The notes below the pieces were generated by a model. It had not been told where the DNA came from. It saw only the letters and a program-made list of their open reading frames with translations, and did not search any database. The position numbers and the translations under genes are program-made. Shown here in pieces: positions 1 through 12,583 of a DNA stretch of 64,000 nt; the stretch's first letter is position 1; each line of letters begins with the position of its first letter. Location: contig OU342632.1 in NCBI GenBank assembly GCA_910589415.1, positions 16,619,507 through 16,683,506 on the forward strand, written 5' to 3'. Origin of the DNA: Malachius bipustulatus (taxonomy: Eukaryota > Arthropoda > Insecta > Coleoptera > Melyridae).

Positions 1-27
1 TGTCTATATATATATTTATATATATAT

Positions 28-484
28 CCCTTAGTTGGTAACATACTTTTTTTCACTTTATAAGTAACATCCGTCTCTCAGTCGGGGATCATATTACAGT
101 TCCACCATTATAGGTAACATCCGTCGCTCAGTCGGAATAGGTATTATAATAATATGTATAATTACATATTTATTCGAATGTATTCTAGTAAACACAAATA
201 TATTTTATTAAAACAAGACTTATTTCATTTTTATACATTTTTTTATATATTATACCTTTTCATTCACCATACTTTCGACCACCAGCCGACTGAGAGATGG
301 ACTGAAATATATCGTTCTGAGTAACACCCGTCTCACAGACGTATTTTTGCGAAGGCGGCTACGGACTTTTTGACAACCAACTAGAGCATACCTAATACGA
401 AATTTTTGTACATTCATTCGTTTGGATTCAGCGCAGCATCAAAACTTGGCATCCGCCTCAGAGTCGGATGTTACCAACTAAGGG
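28..484. mobile_element. MITE with 17-bp TIRs inserted in a TA tract
   Basis: The two ends are exact inverted copies of CCCTTAGTTGGTAACAT, and both flanks are TA microsatellite, so the target duplication is probably TA. The interior is non-coding and carries several diverged copies, in both orientations, of a motif close to GTAACATCCGTCTCAGTCGG (near 66-88, 112-135, 285-300, 322-340 and 449-473). Such sub-terminal repeats usually serve as transposase-binding sites. The element sits inside the TA tract of the repeat copy at 485-2183. Superfamily is not certain; the TA duplication fits Tc1/mariner-like elements. Confidence 0.8.
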
Positions 485-2183
485 ATATATATTTATATAT
501 TTATATATATATATATTTCTCCAAAATCGCGAAATTTCGATTTTCAAAACGCTCCTGTAGCTTTATCTTTCAAGATTAGTGAACGAAATTTTGGATTCTT
601 GTAAAGCTGAGGAATGACTTTAGATTTTCGTTGAAAAAATTTCCAAAAGTCACGTTACTTCTACAGGGTGTCCCTTCAAAGTTCCACATATCCGGGTTTT
701 GTCATCTCATTTCAGGTCGCAGTTTTGAATCTAGGAGGCTGAAATTTTTGTGGGAGTAAGATATCCACAAGGAGTGGTCTGGTATTGCACTTGAGCAAAA
801 TCGGCCGAGCCGTTTCAAAATGGCAGCCATTTTAATTTTTGGAAAAAGGACTATTTTTTTAACCCCTGTATAAGCTAGATAGAAAAAGAGTTTTATATCA
901 AATTCACAATATTGGAAGTAAATGACTTGAAATTTAATTTCATGCAACAAAATTTGCATTTTTTCTATTAATAAGCCAGTGGCGTGGGTAGAAAAAGGGT
1001 AAAAATGGCTAAATTTCTCCAACAATTTATGAGCACATTTTTGAAGTAATTAAACTGAAATTTTTACAGTAGACAACTATACTAATAGACTTCAACCCTT
1101 GAGAATTTCAAAAAGTAAATAAGAAAAATGGCGGAGATATTCGATTTTTTTTTACATGATGTTTTTTTTAAATTAATTTCTCTAAATTTTTAAAAACGTT
1201 CCTGTAGCTTCATCTTTCAAGATTAATGAACGAAATTTTTTACTCTTATAAACCTTAGGGCTGACGTTTGATTTTCGTAAAAAACATTTTCCTAGAGTTG
1301 TGTTACTTCTACAGGATGTCCCTCCGAATTTCAGAAAAAAAACCGTCCGTGAGGCACGGTTTCTGGTCGAAGTTTTCAATCTAGAGCGCTGAAATTTTTT
1401 TGGTAGTAAGATACCTTCAAGTAGTCGTCTGGTACTGTATTTGAGTAAAATAGGTGAAGACATTCCAAAATGGCGGCCTTTTCAATTTTTGGAAAATGGC
1501 TAGATTTTGAACCCCTAAATAGGCAAGATCAAAAACTTTTAAACAAAATTAACAAGATTGGAATAAACTTATTTGAAATTTGAGCTAATGCAATACAATT
1601 TGTATCATTTCTATTAATAAGCCAGAGGCGTGGGTAGGAAAAGGGTAAAAATGTCTACATTTCTATAAACATTCATGAGCTTATTTTTGAAGGAATAGAA
1701 CGGAAATTTTGATAGTAGACAACTATACTAATAGCATTTAACCTTCAAAAATTTCAAGAAGTAAATATAAAAATGGCGGAGATATTCGAATATTTTTACA
1801 TGATGTTTATTCCTCTAAAATTTCAAACTTTCGGTTTTCAAAACTCTCCTTTCAGTTTTTTCCGAATTTATTAAAGGTAGTGTAAAAAATAGTATTTTTC
1901 AAGTAAAGTTAGCCAGTGGCGGGCATAGAAAAAGGGACAAAATTGTTAAATTTTGCCAATTTTTTTGATTTTTAAATTTAAAAATCCATTCTAAGGCTCG
2001 TGTTTAAACGAAATGAAATGAAATTATCACAGAAAATTTTTCACATTAAAGCACTACGCTAACATGACATGACGATGGAAAATTTCAGAAAGCCAATAAT
2101 TTAAAAAGCGGTGAAAATATTCATAATTGAATCGCATAAAAATACACTATTTCTGCGATTGATGCGCAAGAAGGTTTTTTTAG
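485..2183 (-). mobile_element. HINE-like repeat copy 1 (minus orientation, split by MITE)
   Basis: Non-coding element shared with 27082-28419, 58117-59955 and 61009-62870. On the minus strand its 5' end lies near 2183 and begins TAAAAAAACCTTCTTGCGCA, followed by a stem AATCGCA/TGCGATT that loops over AGTGTATTTTT. The body holds two imperfect tandem units about 650 bp apart: the 'fCAAAATGGC' block occurs near 808-830 and again near 1458-1480. The element then runs into a (TA)n tract at 485-531, where the MITE 28-484 is inserted, so its 3' tail lies beyond the window start. No ORF is conserved between copies; the short ORFs here are chance. Confidence 0.8.
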
Positions 2184-2596
2184 TTAAGGTTGGAAAATTT
2201 TTGTTTAACATTACATTTCGTTCATTCGCAGTCGCTAAAATTAAGTTGTGCAACGTAGAAACAGTACCTAAGTACTGTACTCATTGCTGGACTATGCAAA
2301 TGAATCTGGTCATCACATGTTGAACTGAACTTACTATAAAGGATCGATTCCACGTGTTATAAACCAAATAATTTATATACCACTGACGCCTCTGGAACTT
2401 TTAGATCTCAGTGTGATGATGGAAAATGGCCAGATGTTTAAGTGACTCTCCTTCTATAACACAAACCAAGTCAGCTGTTTTTACTTTTCTTGAAGGTAAT
2501 ACGAACCCAAAGGCTTGGGTAATACGAATCAAGGCCAGGAAGATGGGCTTTGAATAATTTTCAGCAACTATTTTTCATTATTTACGATTTAAATAA
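2184..2596. other. No gene recognised
   Basis: AT-rich sequence between the repeat copy and the tandem array. No protein similarity, tRNA-like box or paired inverted repeat was recognised. The outer part near 2525-2596 begins to pair with 3757-3830, so it may already belong to the element enclosing the array. Confidence 0.4.
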
Positions 2597-3770
2597 AAAA
2601 TATTTGGTTTGTTTTTGTTGATAATAAAAATAATATTATGAAATTTCACCCAATGAAAATCATAGTAAACTGAAAAAATCGTAATTATTGATACGCCATG
2701 ACCAGCCACGCTTTCAGCCATGCACGGCTTAATAAATTGAAAAAACATTTTTACTGAAATGTTTCTCAAAAAAGTCGGAAACTTCATAATAATGGCTGGC
2801 CACGCTTTCAGTCACGTACATACTATGAAAAACTGAAAACTTCGTTTTTGCTGAAATTTTGGTCAAAAAGGCCTGAAATTTCATAATAATAGCTAGACAC
2901 GCTTTCGGCCACGAACTTACGAAGCTGAAAAAATCATTTCTGCTAAAATTTTGCAGAAAAAAATTCGAAATTTTATAATAATCGCCAGCCACGCTTTCGG
3001 CCCAGTCAGCCACGAACGATTTCGGCCACGAACTTACGAAACTGAAATCATTTTTCGCTGAAATTTTTCAGAAAAAAAAATCGAAATTTTATAATAATGG
3101 CCAGCCACACTTTCGGCCAGTCGGTTACGAACTTACGAAACTGAAAAAAATCGTTTTTGCATCAATTGTACTCAAAAAAGTCCGAATTTTTATAATAATG
3201 GCGAGCTACGCTTTCGGCCATGAACGTAAGAAAATTGTTTTTGAGAAATTTTTGCTAAAAAAATGTCTGAAATTTCATAATAATAGCCAGCCACGCTTTC
3301 GGTCAGTCGGTTACGGACTTACGAAACTGAAAAAAATCGTTTTTGCATCAATTGTACTCAAAAAAGTCCGAATTTTTATAATAATGGCGAGCTACGCTTT
3401 CGGCCATGAACGTAAGAAGATTGTTTTTGAGAAATTTTTGCTAAAAAAATGTCTGAAATTTCATAATAATAGCCAGCCATGCTTTCGGTCAGTCGGTTAC
3501 GAACTTACGAAACTGAAAAAAATCGTTTTCGCATCAATTGTACTCAAAAAAGTCCGAAATTTCATAATAATGGCGAGCTACGCTTTCGGCCACGAACGTA
3601 AGAAAATTGTGTTTTCGAAAATTTTGCTAAAAAAGGCTAAGATTTTATAATAATGGCCAGCCACGCTTTCGACCATACACTGAATATGAAAATTTACTGA
3701 AAAAGGTCCGAAATGTTAGAATAACATTATTATCCAACAAAAACAAACCAAATATTTTCCACTTAAGTTG
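2597..3770. repeat. Tandem array with 183-bp higher-order unit between inverted repeats
   Basis: At least eleven units carry a core close to GCCACGCTTTCGGCCA, starting near 2704, 2796, 2888, 2985, 3100, 3204, 3286, 3387, 3469, 3570 and 3654. Early units are spaced about 92-115 bp. From 3204 on, two unit types alternate (82-84 then 99-101 bp), making a near-identical 183-bp dimer (3204, 3387, 3570). The array is flanked by inverted repeats reading AAATATTTGGTTTGTTTTTG at 2598 and its complement at 3737-3757. The 150-codon ORF at 3198-3650 only reads through repeat units and is not taken as a gene. This could be a foldback element with expanded internal repeats or a Helitron-like core. Confidence 0.85.
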
Positions 3771-4884
3771 TAAAGAACGAAAAAAAAAAAATTTTCCTGG
3801 AAATGATTCGAAATCCCTCTCCCTGGCCGAAAGCGTGGCTGACCAAAGCGTGGCTAACTTGACTTGGGTGACAGTTTCTCTAGAATCGCAGAACGACTAC
3901 CACTTTGCTAGATTACATTAGTGGATGATGAAAAGTCACGAAGGCAAATTAGAATTTTGTTGGTACAAGGTATAAATAGGCAGGTACAATGAAGATTTTT
4001 ATAATTTGTGCGGAGCAGGTTGAGTAAAATAAAATGTACAACTCGTAATCTCGTTAATAGAAAATTGTATCAATTAGAACAATCTATAGGTAAGTACACC
4101 AAATTTTTTAAACATAAAATAAGATTAATTTGTAAATGTGACTATTACACTAATTAAAAACGCAGAATATGTGAAGTACCCACTTTCAGAAATTTCTAGT
4201 AACTTCCTGACTGGAATTGCAACTTAGTTTAGAAACGACTATTCAGGTGTTCGAAACTTTCCGCTTTATATCGCAAGTAATAAAATGTTCGCGTCATATT
4301 TCCCTGCAGGATATCTAAATTTGCGAAGCTATTCCTCGGCAGCACTCTCCTACGAGTTCCTTGACAAATATGGAGGTCGTTTGGAATTATTCATACGGCG
4401 CGTAGGCGCTGCACGAGGGATCCTTCGGCAGCAAGCTAGTGTTTATTATACACGAGATAAAAGGAATATAAATTTCATATGCTAATTGTGTCTAATTTGG
4501 AATCAAAATTAAGTTACCTAAACAGAAGAAGAGAGAAAATCTACCTGCTGATATAGGAAACAACTACTGCGATGCGAGTCAGTGCAAGGTCGTGAGATGA
4601 TCGACCATTGTGGTTATATATTTGGATGGGTTTAATTTAATTTTACTACTTTTTATTGAATTCTATTTATAGAAAAATTACACGTTAACCTGTTGAGTTT
4701 TTTCACCATGTCCATTTTAGGCTCGTTAAGATGGTCAATTTTTATTTTATTGGGTAATAAATTATTTGAAAAATTAAATTTACGAGGGGTGTTATCTACC
4801 TGTCCCCAAAGGAATCCACATGCCTAAGGTTTATTATTTAAATTTTTTCAAGTTAATGTACTTTGTAATGGATGAAAATGGCAT
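3771..4884. other. No gene recognised; one GC-richer block
   Basis: Mostly AT-rich. Near 3820-3870 there are two more fragments of the array core ('GAAAGCGTGGCT'). A GC-richer block at 4285-4445 is open on the plus strand for 66 codons but matches no family I recognise; it could be a relic of an LTR or of a coding segment. No splice pair convincingly frames it. Confidence 0.35.
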
Positions 4885-5511
4885 CTTTTTCAGGTGCCGT
4901 ATCTCCATGCATGTTGGCAATCATCCTGGCCCATATAATTCCATTCACCGCCGGTCTAAACAGATAAGTGGAGGACAGTTCGGTCCACTGCCTCAGGTTC
5001 TTCGATCACGCTATTCATCGCAGATCAAGGCCTCTTCTCCCACTATCTTGCCCTGCATTATCTAGCGCAGCAGCTTATAATTATCTTTTCTCTTATGTAC
5101 CCTAATTATGAAATCTTCCTTATTTTGGTGATGTTATTTTTTTTAGTCGTTTCTTTCTTCTTTTATTTCTTACGCGAGGTATACAAGAAACTCTAAGCGT
5201 GCACCTGTAGCACCATAGCTCAAATGCTTCAAGCTATTGTCTGTCAAGGTCCATGCCTTTACATCATAATAGAGTATCGATGATACTTAAGCAACGAAGG
5301 AACCGTATTTTCGCCCCAATGTTCAGGGAAAGTTGCAGAACACGTTTTTCAGTCGTCTGAATTGATTTTCTGCAACTTCATTTGAAATGATACATGACAA
5401 CCCCGTCAGAAAATTAAAATTTTCTACCTGATGGAGAGTTTCACCCTCTAGGTAAATATTTTCAGCCTCAGTTTTTACCCCTATTAATTTTTCCCTCACC
5501 ACTTTGGGCAT
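4885..5511 (-). pseudogene. 3' end relic of an endonuclease-RT LINE
   Basis: Read on the minus strand, 5511-5323 gives a segment with 'IYLEGETLHQVENFNFL', the usual region just after the RT palm (I-x-G-x-x-L-x-x-V-x-x-F-x-Y-L). Next, around 5270-5180, comes 'LYYDVKAWTLT', matching the 'LLYGxExWTLT' signature of these LINEs. Around 5010-4890 comes 'NLRQWTELSSTYLF...ANMHGDTAP', the typical C-terminal tail. Frameshifts and stops separate the pieces, and the endonuclease and RT core are absent. It is a 5'-truncated dead copy, related by motif to the LINE relics at 14.3-16.0 and 34.2-35.1 kb. Confidence 0.75.
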
Positions 5512-8235
5512 ATTTTTTTAAATATTAATCCACCGTTTATGACTAGGAATCGATAGTTCGGCTTTTTCTGAGTATGAGGAAGTATGAAGTGGTGAGAAAG
5601 CTGGTAGGCTGTCATTTAAAACAAAATTGCCTAAAATGGCGGAGGGGGGAGATATTGCTAAGAGTAAAAATTCAAATTGCGACTGAAAAGATGCCGAATA
5701 AAAAATTCAAGTGTCCGAGCTTTTTTCTCAAAAATATTTTTATTCTGAATTATTAAATTCATTCCATAATAAGTATACAGATACACACTGTAATTTAACT
5801 AAGTATCATATGGATCAGGAGGCTTTCCATTTTATAAACGATGTATTATTGCTGTCATAACCGCCTACTTGATTTTATGTCTGCAATGTTGTCTGGTTGT
5901 CAATCATATATCTGTTTTTTTTTTTTTTTTTGAACTCTGGTGTATAACTTTGGGGCAATGGAAAAAAGAGCTATGGTAACATTTTCAAGGGAATTTTTCT
6001 CATTCAAGTACGTAATTTATTTAAACTTAATTTTTTGAAATATCTAATATTGCATCATAGTGTGCGTTCTATAAATCCGAGACATGTTGTATAATTATTA
6101 TTAAATGTCAATCAAGATTATTAATATGTTCAAAACCTTGGTTTTTTACTAATTAGTATTAAGTTCGAATATTATCCATCTGTATTTGGTTATATAGATC
6201 AATACCTCTGGTAGGTATTCGGTAATTATTTATAAAAATGTATTTCATTTTAAACCTTATACTAAATGAGGTAAACGACTTTCAAAAGTCAATGTTCATT
6301 ATAACTGCTCGTATATATTATTCATCACCTAATCAAATAAAGGTAAACACAAATCAAACATGTCATTATTATTTTTTGTGTTTGCATAAATTTGTAATTA
6401 TCGAATATTATGGACAGTACATTTCCTTATATTTATACGCTTTTGTTAATTACTTTTATAATATAAATAACTTTCAAATTATAGTGCCTTCACTCAAATC
6501 TATAGGAAGTATAGAAGATTTTAATAAAAATGTATAGGTATAATAATTACGGATATGAACTTACTGCATGCGTTAGCAAAAAGAAGTTTTCAGTGTGTTT
6601 AATTTATGTGTTTTCACAAAATATAATACTTTTGACAACAACATGAAATTGAGAAAATTTTATTCGTATAATATGACTTCGTAAACTATAATTAGAAGAC
6701 AAAATTAAACATGGTTGCTTTTCCACAATTAGAATAATATTTTCCTAATTTTTTTAATGCACTGGGTTAGTGAACATATAATAAGTTTATTAAAAGACAT
6801 TGTTCATATCTGCAGAAGTCTAGGATTTATGTCAAGTCCTTTATACCCACCATTCTTCTATAAAGAAGAGCTGCAACTGAAAGACATAAAGACGGGGGTC
6901 ACTTATGTCCACCCCCGAAATAGAGTTTAATTTTAAAGGTAAGAAATTTAAACTTTTAGGATTCGTGTAATTAATATAGGACCATAGACTTGGACAATAG
7001 GAAGGGGCGGTAGTTGGCGAGTTAGAAGTGCAGACTTTTATTCCGTTGAACGTCATCGAGTGGGTTCAAATACAACTCTTTCCTTGGTTGTGTTCGTATA
7101 TTATATAACTATTTGTACGATTAAAACTATTATGTGGCTATTTGAGCTAGTTCTCTAAGCCAAAATTACCAGAGTAGTGGGGCTGAGCGGCTGTGTCTTT
7201 TGTACATAGCTAAGATCGATGTTCCCTCTCTTGTTAAAAAAGAGAATGGCATTATCAGTTTTTATTTCGTTCGGCCACCACGCTGTAAAAATATGTAATT
7301 TGATTGTAAAATGGTCAAAAAAATTATATTTTTCCTCAATGCATCAGTAGAAATGCTCTAATAAAATCAAAATCGCTGAAAAGAAATATCAAAAACTAAT
7401 TACAAGGTTTTAATTAAATAAAATACATAAATAAATACAAAATATGGAAATGACAGGTAGAATGATTGGTATATGGTAGTAATAAAAGTGACCAATAATC
7501 TGAATGGGGTAGGTATCTATCATAAATCTTAAGTAAACAATCAAAACAATGCCCATTCGAGTTCAATGGCACACTATGTCTACTTAGGCTAATTAAGGAT
7601 TTATCGTAGGTTTCTACCACTTCATTGGTCAATTTTATTACTATCATATATCAATCATTCTACCTGTCATTTTCATGTTTTATGTATTCCATTTAATTGC
7701 TTCTCGCACATGGCCTACTAGTGTCCGGGAATCCCAGCTTGCGGGAAGTCCCAACTTACACGCTGCAATCACGTTGGTATTGATATTTGTTTTTAGAGAT
7801 TTTTGAGGAGATTTTAAATTTTATTAATCGATTTCTATTTTCTACCGATGTATTGAAGAAAAATCTGATTATGTCGTGTGGTCCTATATTAATTACATGA
7901 ATTCTAAAAGTTTATTTTTTTTATCTTTAAAATTAACCTGTATTTCGAGCGTGGATATAAGTGATAGACCATCCTGTACATCGTCTATAAAATAGCCTAA
8001 AAAGGAAGAGCGGTTAACATGTTATAATCGCTCGTAGATAATAAAAAACAACAATCTTTTTGGAACAAAACTATATGATTTTTCTGATTGATTTAACATA
8101 TTTGTGTTCTGTAGAGTTACATCTTCTTGGATCACTTGGCAGAATTTTTTTTAATGTTTCTAAACAATTTCTAATAATATTTCCAATCAAATTAAGTAAA
8201 TTAACCCTCAAAACAAATTCTTGATATATAATATA
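5512..8235. other. AT-rich, no gene recognised
   Basis: No coding similarity was recognised on either strand; short ORFs here have AT-biased composition and no recognisable motifs. A poly-T run lies near 5914. A tRNA-like segment at 7178-7226 is listed separately. Likely intron or intergenic sequence. Confidence 0.4.
7178..7226 (+). repeat. Possible tRNA-like SINE head (weak)
   Basis: GGGCTGAGCGG near 7180 is one base from the pol III box A consensus, and GATCGATGTTCC near 7214 resembles box B at suitable spacing. No body, tail or target duplication could be defined. It may be a decayed tRNA-derived SINE or chance. Confidence 0.25.
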
Positions 8236-8834
8236 GGGTGATCCTGAAATGGCGAACACGCACAGCACCACAGCATCTATTGTGGATTAAAGATTCTAAG
8301 TTTTATTTACTGTTTTCTCCAGTATGGCTCCCTTAAGAAGATATGACCACTTTTGTAGAAAATAAAGTCACAACACTGCACTGGATACCATTCTTCAGGC
8401 AGAAAAATAATTTTGTAGGTCTACAATACCCAGATAGATGTTACCATGGAAACATATGAAATGGAAACACAACAAAGCTTAAAACAATAATCGTTGCGCG
8501 GATAATATTCGATAATATTATTCAAAATCTCGAATTCGAACAACAATGCCGCATTGAAAAATTTTGTTGAACACAGGGAATAGGTAAACTTCGAATGCCT
8601 GTAATTCCGTTCCCGATAATAAAAATAATAAAAAGCAAACACTATCGTTGTTATGTGAAATTATGTGCATTGCCAGTGGAGGTTGTTCAAATTAGACCGC
8701 CATTTCGATTTAAATTTTAGAAAAAGGATATCTCGGTAACGAAGCCGAGGGACACATTTTTGTTTTAAATTTACAGTCTTTCTGAACATCCTCTACAACA
8801 CCCTGTATTCCGTGTCCGCCATTTCGGGATCACC
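8236..8834. mobile_element. TIR element, ~600 bp, non-autonomous
   Basis: The left end GGGTGATCCTGAAATGGCGA is matched inverted at the right end (about 8811-8834) with two differences over about 24 bp. The left end follows TATA; the right flank lacks an obvious TA, so the exact target duplication is unclear. Interior ORFs on the minus strand are short and unrecognised. Probably a deletion derivative of a DNA transposon. Confidence 0.7.
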
Positions 8835-10745
8835 AATTGTTCATATCATTGAAAAATAAATTTTCTTGAATCTTACACCATAATTTTGTATATACATACC
8901 TACATTAGACACTGGATCTGAAGACATGAGTTAAATTATGAATTAGTAGGAGAATGGTCTGTCATATTACGTCTGTCATAAATTATTAATTTTTACCAAG
9001 ATTTTGTACGTAAAATGATGTTCAGTTTGATAACAATCACTGATACAACTCGATTTTTTCAACTCCGATAATTTCCGACAAAAAATCAATACGGCTAAAT
9101 GATGAATATGAATAATTGTATGTATATGTCATCCACAAAATTTTTCATCAACTATTGCCTTGAATAAAATGAACCATGTCTGCCAGATAAAATACAAACA
9201 ATTGGAAGGTGTGTTTGATTGAACTACTTCAATCTGTGATCTACAAATCATAGAAACATAAACAAAAACACGACTTACAAATTGAACTTTTTTGACAATT
9301 ACCTCAATTGGCCATTGATTTTTTGTCAATTCCTGAAGAATATTTCCAGCATGGAACTTTTTTTTTTCGTTCGGTGAAAGCCATAATATTAATATTTAAG
9401 GTATGTACCGTAATTCTAAATAACCACAACCCAGGTTATGTTATTGTTGTTAGTGTAAATAGTGTAATTGAATATTCAATTGTCAACTGTCTCCTGTCAA
9501 TGTGTTAGGTGCTACGTTAAGGTTATATTGAACTGCACATTGAACGTATTGATCATTGACATATTCCATCATTTACATCAGAAAGTTGGTTACAAAATTT
9601 AAAGCCCGATCGAGGTTAAAACTTTGATCCATATGTAACCCATATGTTTATTTAAGGAACGCTTAATCATAAATCTGGTTACCCTAACCTGGATTTACGG
9701 TGCACACCTTTAAATTTAAACTGACAGAAATGAAAATTATGAGACTGATACATCAAAATTTGAACTACTAAAGTTATTTTAAAATTCTTTTCTCAACATG
9801 AGCTCAGATATGACTGCAATAGCCATCTCTCTCTTCCAAAGCAAGACTTGATGAAATATTTATTGGATCACGCGATATAAAATATAAAACTGAAGTATAG
9901 CTATCTATTGATATTCAAAAATCCTACAAATGCTGTTACTATTTTCAGAAAATTTCAACCAGCAAAAAGGAGCAAATATTCTGGAGGCAAGAATGTTATC
10001 CTGAGATTTGTTACTCAATTGTTGTTGCAATTGTTAATAAAAATTATTTATAAAACTCATTTTTTACAAAATATTTTTTTAATGAAAGTCTTAAAAAATG
10101 TGCTTAATTATTTTTTTCGTTAATTTCCTAAATGATGTATTATCAAAAATTAAAAATTTTTCAAAATATGACATTTTAGTATGCAGTTTTTAAGTTTTTA
10201 ATCATTTTGTAAAATAGATTTTTAGATTTTTGAATTGTAAGTGTACAGTTGTCTTTTCCAACGACTCACGGGTTTTTCCATTGTTCAATAATTTCAACCT
10301 AAAGGATTTGTTTTATATATTTTTGAATAGGAAATGAAAGAAAAATAATAAAAGTTCAAGAAAATATTTTAACTTACATAATAATAATTTTTTTTCTCAC
10401 AATGCATGAATTCATTACACAAACTATTTTTGTATAATTCGATCACCTTTTTCTATAAAATTTAACTTTTTTCAATAATACAATTTCGGTTTGTGAATAA
10501 GCAGAAGGTCCTCAAGATAACATTTTTCACAAAAATACGTAGACAGTAAAGAATAACACTTTTATGTAACCACATCAGTATATAGACACACACTATAGCA
10601 TATAAACATTTTACTTATCACAGTTTCATCGTAGGTATGTGAAATCACCTAACCAATCACCATAACCTCTAATTGCCAGCATCGATCCGATTAACAGCTC
10701 TCATTCAATAAATATCCTGTTGCTAGTAAATAGGGAATTTTTCAG
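8835..10745. other. AT-rich, probable intron or intergenic sequence
   Basis: No coding similarity, tRNA boxes or paired TIRs were recognised. It ends at a plausible splice acceptor (GAATTTTTCAG at 10735-10745) before the candidate exon. Confidence 0.4.
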
Positions 10746-10866
10746 GGCAAGGATGAAGAAATAGGTGGGAGGATGCCAGATGTGACCCGCTCAGACTCCC
10801 ACAGGTCCGATAGCTCGCTGAAACCGCGCGTGTCCTTTAATCGGGACGTGCACGTTAAGCGCATCG
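10746..10866 (+). CDS. Candidate internal coding exon with RVSF (PP1-docking-like) motif
   Basis: A 121-bp block markedly richer in GC and CpG than its surroundings. It follows an acceptor ending TTTTTCAG and precedes a donor GTAGGA. It is open throughout in phase 0 and leaves one base of the next codon. It encodes about 40 residues, starting GKDEEIGGRMPD, continuing with a Ser/Asp/Arg-rich stretch and ending KPRVSFNRDVHVKRI. RVSF fits the [RK]VxF docking motif for protein phosphatase 1, but that motif is short and common. I do not recognise the gene. Third-position GC bias, splice borders and the low-complexity-free sequence argue for a real exon; no partner exon was found with confidence, so flanking introns would be long. 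Confidence 0.6.
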
Positions 10867-12583
10867 GTAGGATAAATTAATTCATTATTTATTTTATTAT
10901 TAACACTTGTATACGTTTTGTTGAAAAGTCTTTGGTAAATTATTCTAATCTGGGGCCCATTTACGGTGTTTTTCTTTTGTCAATTGAGTTTCATAATTTA
11001 CTAATTATTTTTCCATTTATCGAAGATATCAATGTTTTTGTTTTAATTTCATTTTGTAAAATGAGATTGTTAGATTACTCTGATTAACCGAGTAATAATG
11101 CAAACCACTGAGAAATAAGAAAAAGTAAAAGAGAAATACTGTTTTAATAAAAAAAAAGAACTTAAACAGATTGATTTTTACTTTTAAGATATCGTTTTGT
11201 GGTGTAAAAATTCACTCCCACCATGTTCACTGTCAAACTTTTAAATTGGTTGAAGGTTTAATAAGGGTTACATGACTTCTCATTTAAAAGACTGTTTAAT
11301 TTTTTCTCAGTCATGAATAATTTTTTAGGTTCGGATCATTTCTTTGCAAATCAAATGAGATTTCTTATTCTTACATTTTGTAATAATTGGATATCTGATT
11401 GGCTTAAAATTAACTTCAGCTCAGGGTGATTTCATTGGCAATCCAGGAATTAGGACAAATAAATATTATTAATTTTAATGCAATTTACTTCGTTCACTAA
11501 CAACAAGCATGTAAGTAGATACATTATAAGTAGTTTTGATTGAAATTTATGTTTTTAATAAACTTTGCAATTTATTAAAAAGTTAGTTACATTCTCATAA
11601 TAGAGGCAATGATGTTGTAAGTAATTTGTGATATATGACGTGCTATCTCACTCTTGATAGTTCATGTGATAATAAAATTGAGACAAATATATTGTCTAAG
11701 AATAATCACCACCCATTAGTAGCCTCAATTACCATTTTTCATGACAAAATGTATTAATTGATTAATCATAATAACCATTAAAATGGAAATGTCATAGATT
11801 TCTTTCCAAAGATGTTGCAAGAGAGTACGTACTAATATTCATTTCAATTATTGTTTGGTATGCCTGCAGGTATCTTCACTTGCTGACAGCTTTATTTTTT
11901 TATTAATTTTTACCAGCGTCAGAAACGACCAATAGGTGAAATATATGCAGAAGGATATAAAATAACTGTACCGTTATTAATTATTGTACTTAGATAACTA
12001 ATACATTTAACGAGTATAATATTCATTATTGATAATAATTGATGTTTAGTGTTACCGGCAATTGCGGCTGCATAAGTTGTGGTATACCTGTTTTCCAAAG
12101 ATATTAAGTATTTGCCTTTTAAGATATTAAGATAAAACAGTTGCATACTGATTTATTAATAATCTATGAATTGTGGTAATTGAGTACGCTTTTATAATCA
12201 AATGTTGTTGATTGAATGGTATTCGAGTCCCTGGACGTACCCGGACATGGTAATATTGCTACTTATGGTCTATCTTGATGAAAGAAAGTTTGTGGAATTT
12301 AAAATTTATTCTCAATCATTAAGCTATAATAAAATCAATTATTTGTGTTACTTATTGAGTTGTGATCTTTTAGGTTACTACTTGCAACTAGCCCGTATGT
12401 GCCAACCCATAATAAATTTTACTGAACTGAGCTAAATTAAAATTTCATTTTCTGGGAAGTTTTTAAGGTTCAGATATTGTCCGGTTCAGAAATTACGAAT
12501 CAGAGCTGTAAGGTAAATTTTTTACTATGCCTAATAGTTCATGTTAGATCTTCTTTGTCTGAAATTTATGTTATGTGCTTATA
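10867..12583. other. AT-rich, no gene recognised
   Basis: If 10746-10866 is an exon, this is the start of its downstream intron. No protein similarity or paired repeats were recognised. Confidence 0.4.

Noticed and set aside
3198..3650. 150-codon ORF with repeated peptide units
   Set aside because: It only translates the 183-bp tandem repeats; the frame is open by chance because unit lengths are multiples of three.
4285..4485. 66-codon plus-strand ORF in a GC-richer block
   Set aside because: No recognised family and no splice or promoter support; mentioned only as an unexplained block.
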